64,000 nt of DNA, from the NCBI GenBank assembly GCA_026315105.1, contig CM048744.1:354765168-354829167 (forward strand), given 5' to 3'. A program made the translations under genes and the position numbers. Positions 61,891 through 64,000 of this stretch are shown one piece after another; the stretch's first letter is position 1; every line of letters starts with the position of its first letter. The stretch is from Locusta migratoria (lineage: Eukaryota > Arthropoda > Insecta > Orthoptera > Acrididae). A model generated the notes under the pieces. It was not told the DNA's origin and made no database searches. It saw nothing but the letters and a program-made list of their open reading frames with translations.

Positions 61891-62084
61891 ATTCTGGCAT
61901 GACAGAAATAACATTGCCCCAATTCCTAATCGTAAGTCTCCATGCAGAGAACGGATGCATGTTTCAGTGCGGATGTACGTGAAGACCGGACTGCTGGCGG
62001 GAATACAGCGCCAGCTGCGAGCCACGGACTACAATGGTACGGGCGGGGTACGTAGTTCTGTATTCCGTGGAGGTGTGCTGGGCC

Positions 62085-62310
62085 CGTGTACGTGGAGTAG
62101 CGCAGCGGCTTAGCAAAACCGCCTGCTAATCTGGAGGTCTCCGGTTGGAATCCCGATGTTAGCACAAATTTTCATATGCCCATGTTGTACCATTACAACA
62201 CCTACCAGCAATTGAAACTAAAAACCCCAATTGAAGTCTATATTAAGAACAGATCCAGAAAGACGTAGCGACGTCTGTTCTTTCGGGCGTGTCCGAAACG
62301 ACAGAATCAG
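62085..62310 (+). repeat. tRNA-derived SINE, third family
   Basis: TGGAGTAGCGCAGCGGCTTA (box A) and GGTCTCCGGTTGGAATCCC (box B) form a tRNA-like head. Downstream, GTCTGTTCTTTCGGGCGTGT resembles the 3' part of the element at 14920-15105. Confidence 0.6.
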
Positions 62311-62629
62311 TAACTCTTAAACCCTGGCGGTCGACCGGCAGGGCAGCCCAGATCGCGTAAAAATCGCAATAGACTCGAATGTCGGCAGTCTCCCGAGACA
62401 AAGTTCATTTCGTAATAACTGTACGTCAGGGATCACTGCCGTACTTCTTGTACTGGAGAGCTCTGACGTCTGTTGGCAAGCATTTGTCGATGCCAGTGTC
62501 TCTAAGAGCCAAGGAGGAGCAACTCCTAAAACTCGGTCGTTTGTGACCTCTATAAAAACTTGGTTGGAATGAATGTATACGACCAGTGTTGTGCATCCTA
62601 TACCTTCATCAGGAAAATGATGGCGTAAG

Positions 62630-62819
62630 ATGTTTGTTAATCTTATGGGACTTAACTGCGGGGTCATCAGCCCCTTAACTTTTAAACTACTTTTAAACTA
62701 ACTTATACTAAAGACAGCACAAACATGCATGCCCAAAGGAGGATTCGAACTCCAGACGGCGAATGGCGTCACGCATCGGAGCATAGCGCCTCAATGCGCT
62801 CGGCCACTCCGCCGCGGCA
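62630..62819 (-). repeat. tRNA-derived SINE, variant head B
   Basis: Minus-strand copy: TTATGGGACTTAACTGCGGG at the left, GGATTCGAACTCC (box B inverted), and GCATCGGAGCATAGCGCCTC + CACTCCGCCGCGG at the right, as in the copies at 35540 and 57181. No clear target duplication. Confidence 0.92.
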
Positions 62820-62829
62820 TGTTTTACTG

Positions 62830-63515
62830 GCTGATGGAGAGAGCAGTCGTCAACAGTTCCATTCTGTACAATCAGGATATTACTTGTAACTAGAAACCCA
62901 GACTGAACTACAAGATATACAGCGTGGCACTCCTCAAAGCTTTGGATCAATACGTACAGATATCAAACGGAAGAAACGCGGTAAGTCCATCTATTATCGA
63001 TGGCGAGGAGACACTACCAAAACGTTTTTTTTAATTCTATAAAAAAGAGTAACAATGAGCTTTATTACTACTGGTCGAACATGGAGCTTACCCCCTCCAC
63101 TATCTGCAGACCTACAAAACGGTGATCCGACCCATCCTTTGCTATGCAAATGTTACATGGATATCCGTTCCTCCATTAGTATCAATATATGTGATAGAGA
63201 TTACTTTCGTACGTATATGACTGCACTGACAGTAAAGAAATCGATTGGAAAGGGTTAACAATGATCCAGAGATTGCCTTTTACTCCAGGATTAAGATTCT
63301 CTCGAATTCCTACAATAATTTATAGGAAATGGTAAGGTGATTCTTTGGAAAGAATAGGCTTCAGCGACAGTGTCCCATGATTCTGTGCGTTCGTTCTTTT
63401 ATCTTTCTCGGAAACTGGCGCGACCTCTTTTCCAACCACGCTCCACAGGAAAATTCACTGTGTAATGTATTTGTGGACTGTGCCACTTGTGCATGTTTTG
63501 GAGAGTGGGTGGCAG
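62830..63515. other. No recognised gene
   Basis: Unassigned DNA. A 67-codon frame at 63055 shows no known motif. Confidence 0.35.
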
Positions 63516-63519
63516 CGAA

Positions 63520-63790
63520 GTTTTAGTTGAGGCCGGCTAAATACCTGCACGCTTGCCGGCAGCGGCAGCTGTCTCACTGGCAACGGGTAACGGGACGCTT
63601 GCGCCTTGGCGAGGCCTTGATCTGCTGCAGCTGGTGACGTAACTCCTGTCTGGCGCAGACACCTGCCGCTCTGTCGCCAAGCAGTCTGCGTCGCACGCCG
63701 CTTTCCCTCTGTCTCAAGACAGCCACACTGCCTTCGGGCATTATGTCGCGCTTTCTACCTGCTGTTACCGCATTATACAGCAAACAGGTT
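63520..63790. promoter_or_regulatory. GC-rich block with a TGACGTAA site
   Basis: GC-rich, CpG-bearing DNA with GGCAGCGGCAGCTG and GGTGACGTAACTCC. It resembles the blocks at 8464 and 20988 in composition. Promoter identity is unproven and no gene is attached. Confidence 0.25.
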
Positions 63791-64000
63791 GCACTCTATG
63801 GGCATGCCCTGAAACCAGCTGAAGCAAGCAACTTACGTACCCCGCCATCTTTTTGAGTTAAAAGAAGGGATGTTACGGAGGTTTGATTCCGATTCCGAAA
63901 ATTTGGAACTTTCGTTTCATTTTGCTCCTTCGATTACGATTTCGGTTCCGATACATCTTAAACGGAAGTTATATCGGAGGTTGATATTCGTACAGTGGCA

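Noticed and set aside
62317..62667. 116-codon minus-strand frame
   Set aside because: No recognisable domain, and it overlaps the start of a SINE; treated as chance.
1..64000. CRISPR arrays, phage, bacterial operons, ribosome binding sites
   Set aside because: Nothing supports a prokaryotic origin. Repeats are SINEs, MITEs and microsatellites, and genes show introns with GT...AG borders.

Overview
The window is a stretch of animal nuclear DNA, almost certainly from an insect. The best guess is an orthopteran (locust or grasshopper type). This is inferred from the dense load of tRNA-derived SINEs with a class II tRNA-like head, the THAP/P-like, HARBI1-type, hAT, Tc1-like, Helitron, Penelope-like and LINE relics, the long microsatellites, and the lack of any compact gene organisation. 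I found no convincing host protein-coding gene, rRNA or functional tRNA. There is no operon, CRISPR or phage structure. The window reads as intergenic or deep-intronic sequence built up by repeated nesting of mobile elements.

Layout, left to right. 1-4.99 kb: simple repeats, one old SINE, and the relic of a Tc1-like (DDE) transposase. 4.99-6.68 kb: a Helitron on the minus strand holding a deletion derivative of a Ty3/Gypsy retrotransposon. 7.15-8.46 kb: a non-autonomous THAP/P-like element with an 8-bp target duplication, next to a GC-rich block with a TGACGTCA site. 9.07-12.65 kb: a PIF/Harbinger element with MADF and HARBI1 remnants. 12.7-13.2 kb: a THAP first exon split by a SINE. 14.4-18.3 kb: hairpins, several SINEs, and a large inverted repeat of a tRNA-like element with a SINE inside. 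19.50-20.99 kb: a second P-like element with an exact 8-bp target duplication. 21.4-22.4 kb: a second Helitron. 23.0-26.6 kb: a decayed THAP/P-element transposase on the minus strand with a long foldback in its intron. 26.84-29.53 kb: an hAT element with an exact 8-bp target duplication. 29.82-30.90 kb: another element with terminal inverted repeats and an 8-bp duplication. 31.6-33.8 kb: simple repeats and featureless AT-rich DNA. 33.8-36.0 kb: a LINE, two SINEs, and a Penelope-like GIY-YIG element interrupted by a LINE that is itself interrupted by a SINE. 37.5-43.4 kb: a Tc1-like element and three LINE relics, with SINEs in them. 43.87-55.85 kb: three DNA transposons stacked end to end. The first is an 8.07-kb PIF/Harbinger with both genes recognisable, the second a smaller Harbinger-like element, the third an element with an 8-bp duplication. 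56.3-62.8 kb: mariner-type foldback elements, a Tc1-like relic, a third (complete) Helitron, LINE relics and SINEs. 63.5-63.8 kb: a GC-rich block.

Almost nothing here acts as a working gene set. The closest is the 8.07-kb PIF/Harbinger. Its HARBI1-type transposase (plus strand) and its Myb/SANT-like DNA-binding partner (minus strand, one intron) converge inside perfect terminal repeats, but each carries one visible frameshift. Many insertion boundaries can be resolved exactly from target-site duplications, which gives a relative order of insertions. Family names come from recognising protein motifs by eye; no database search was possible.
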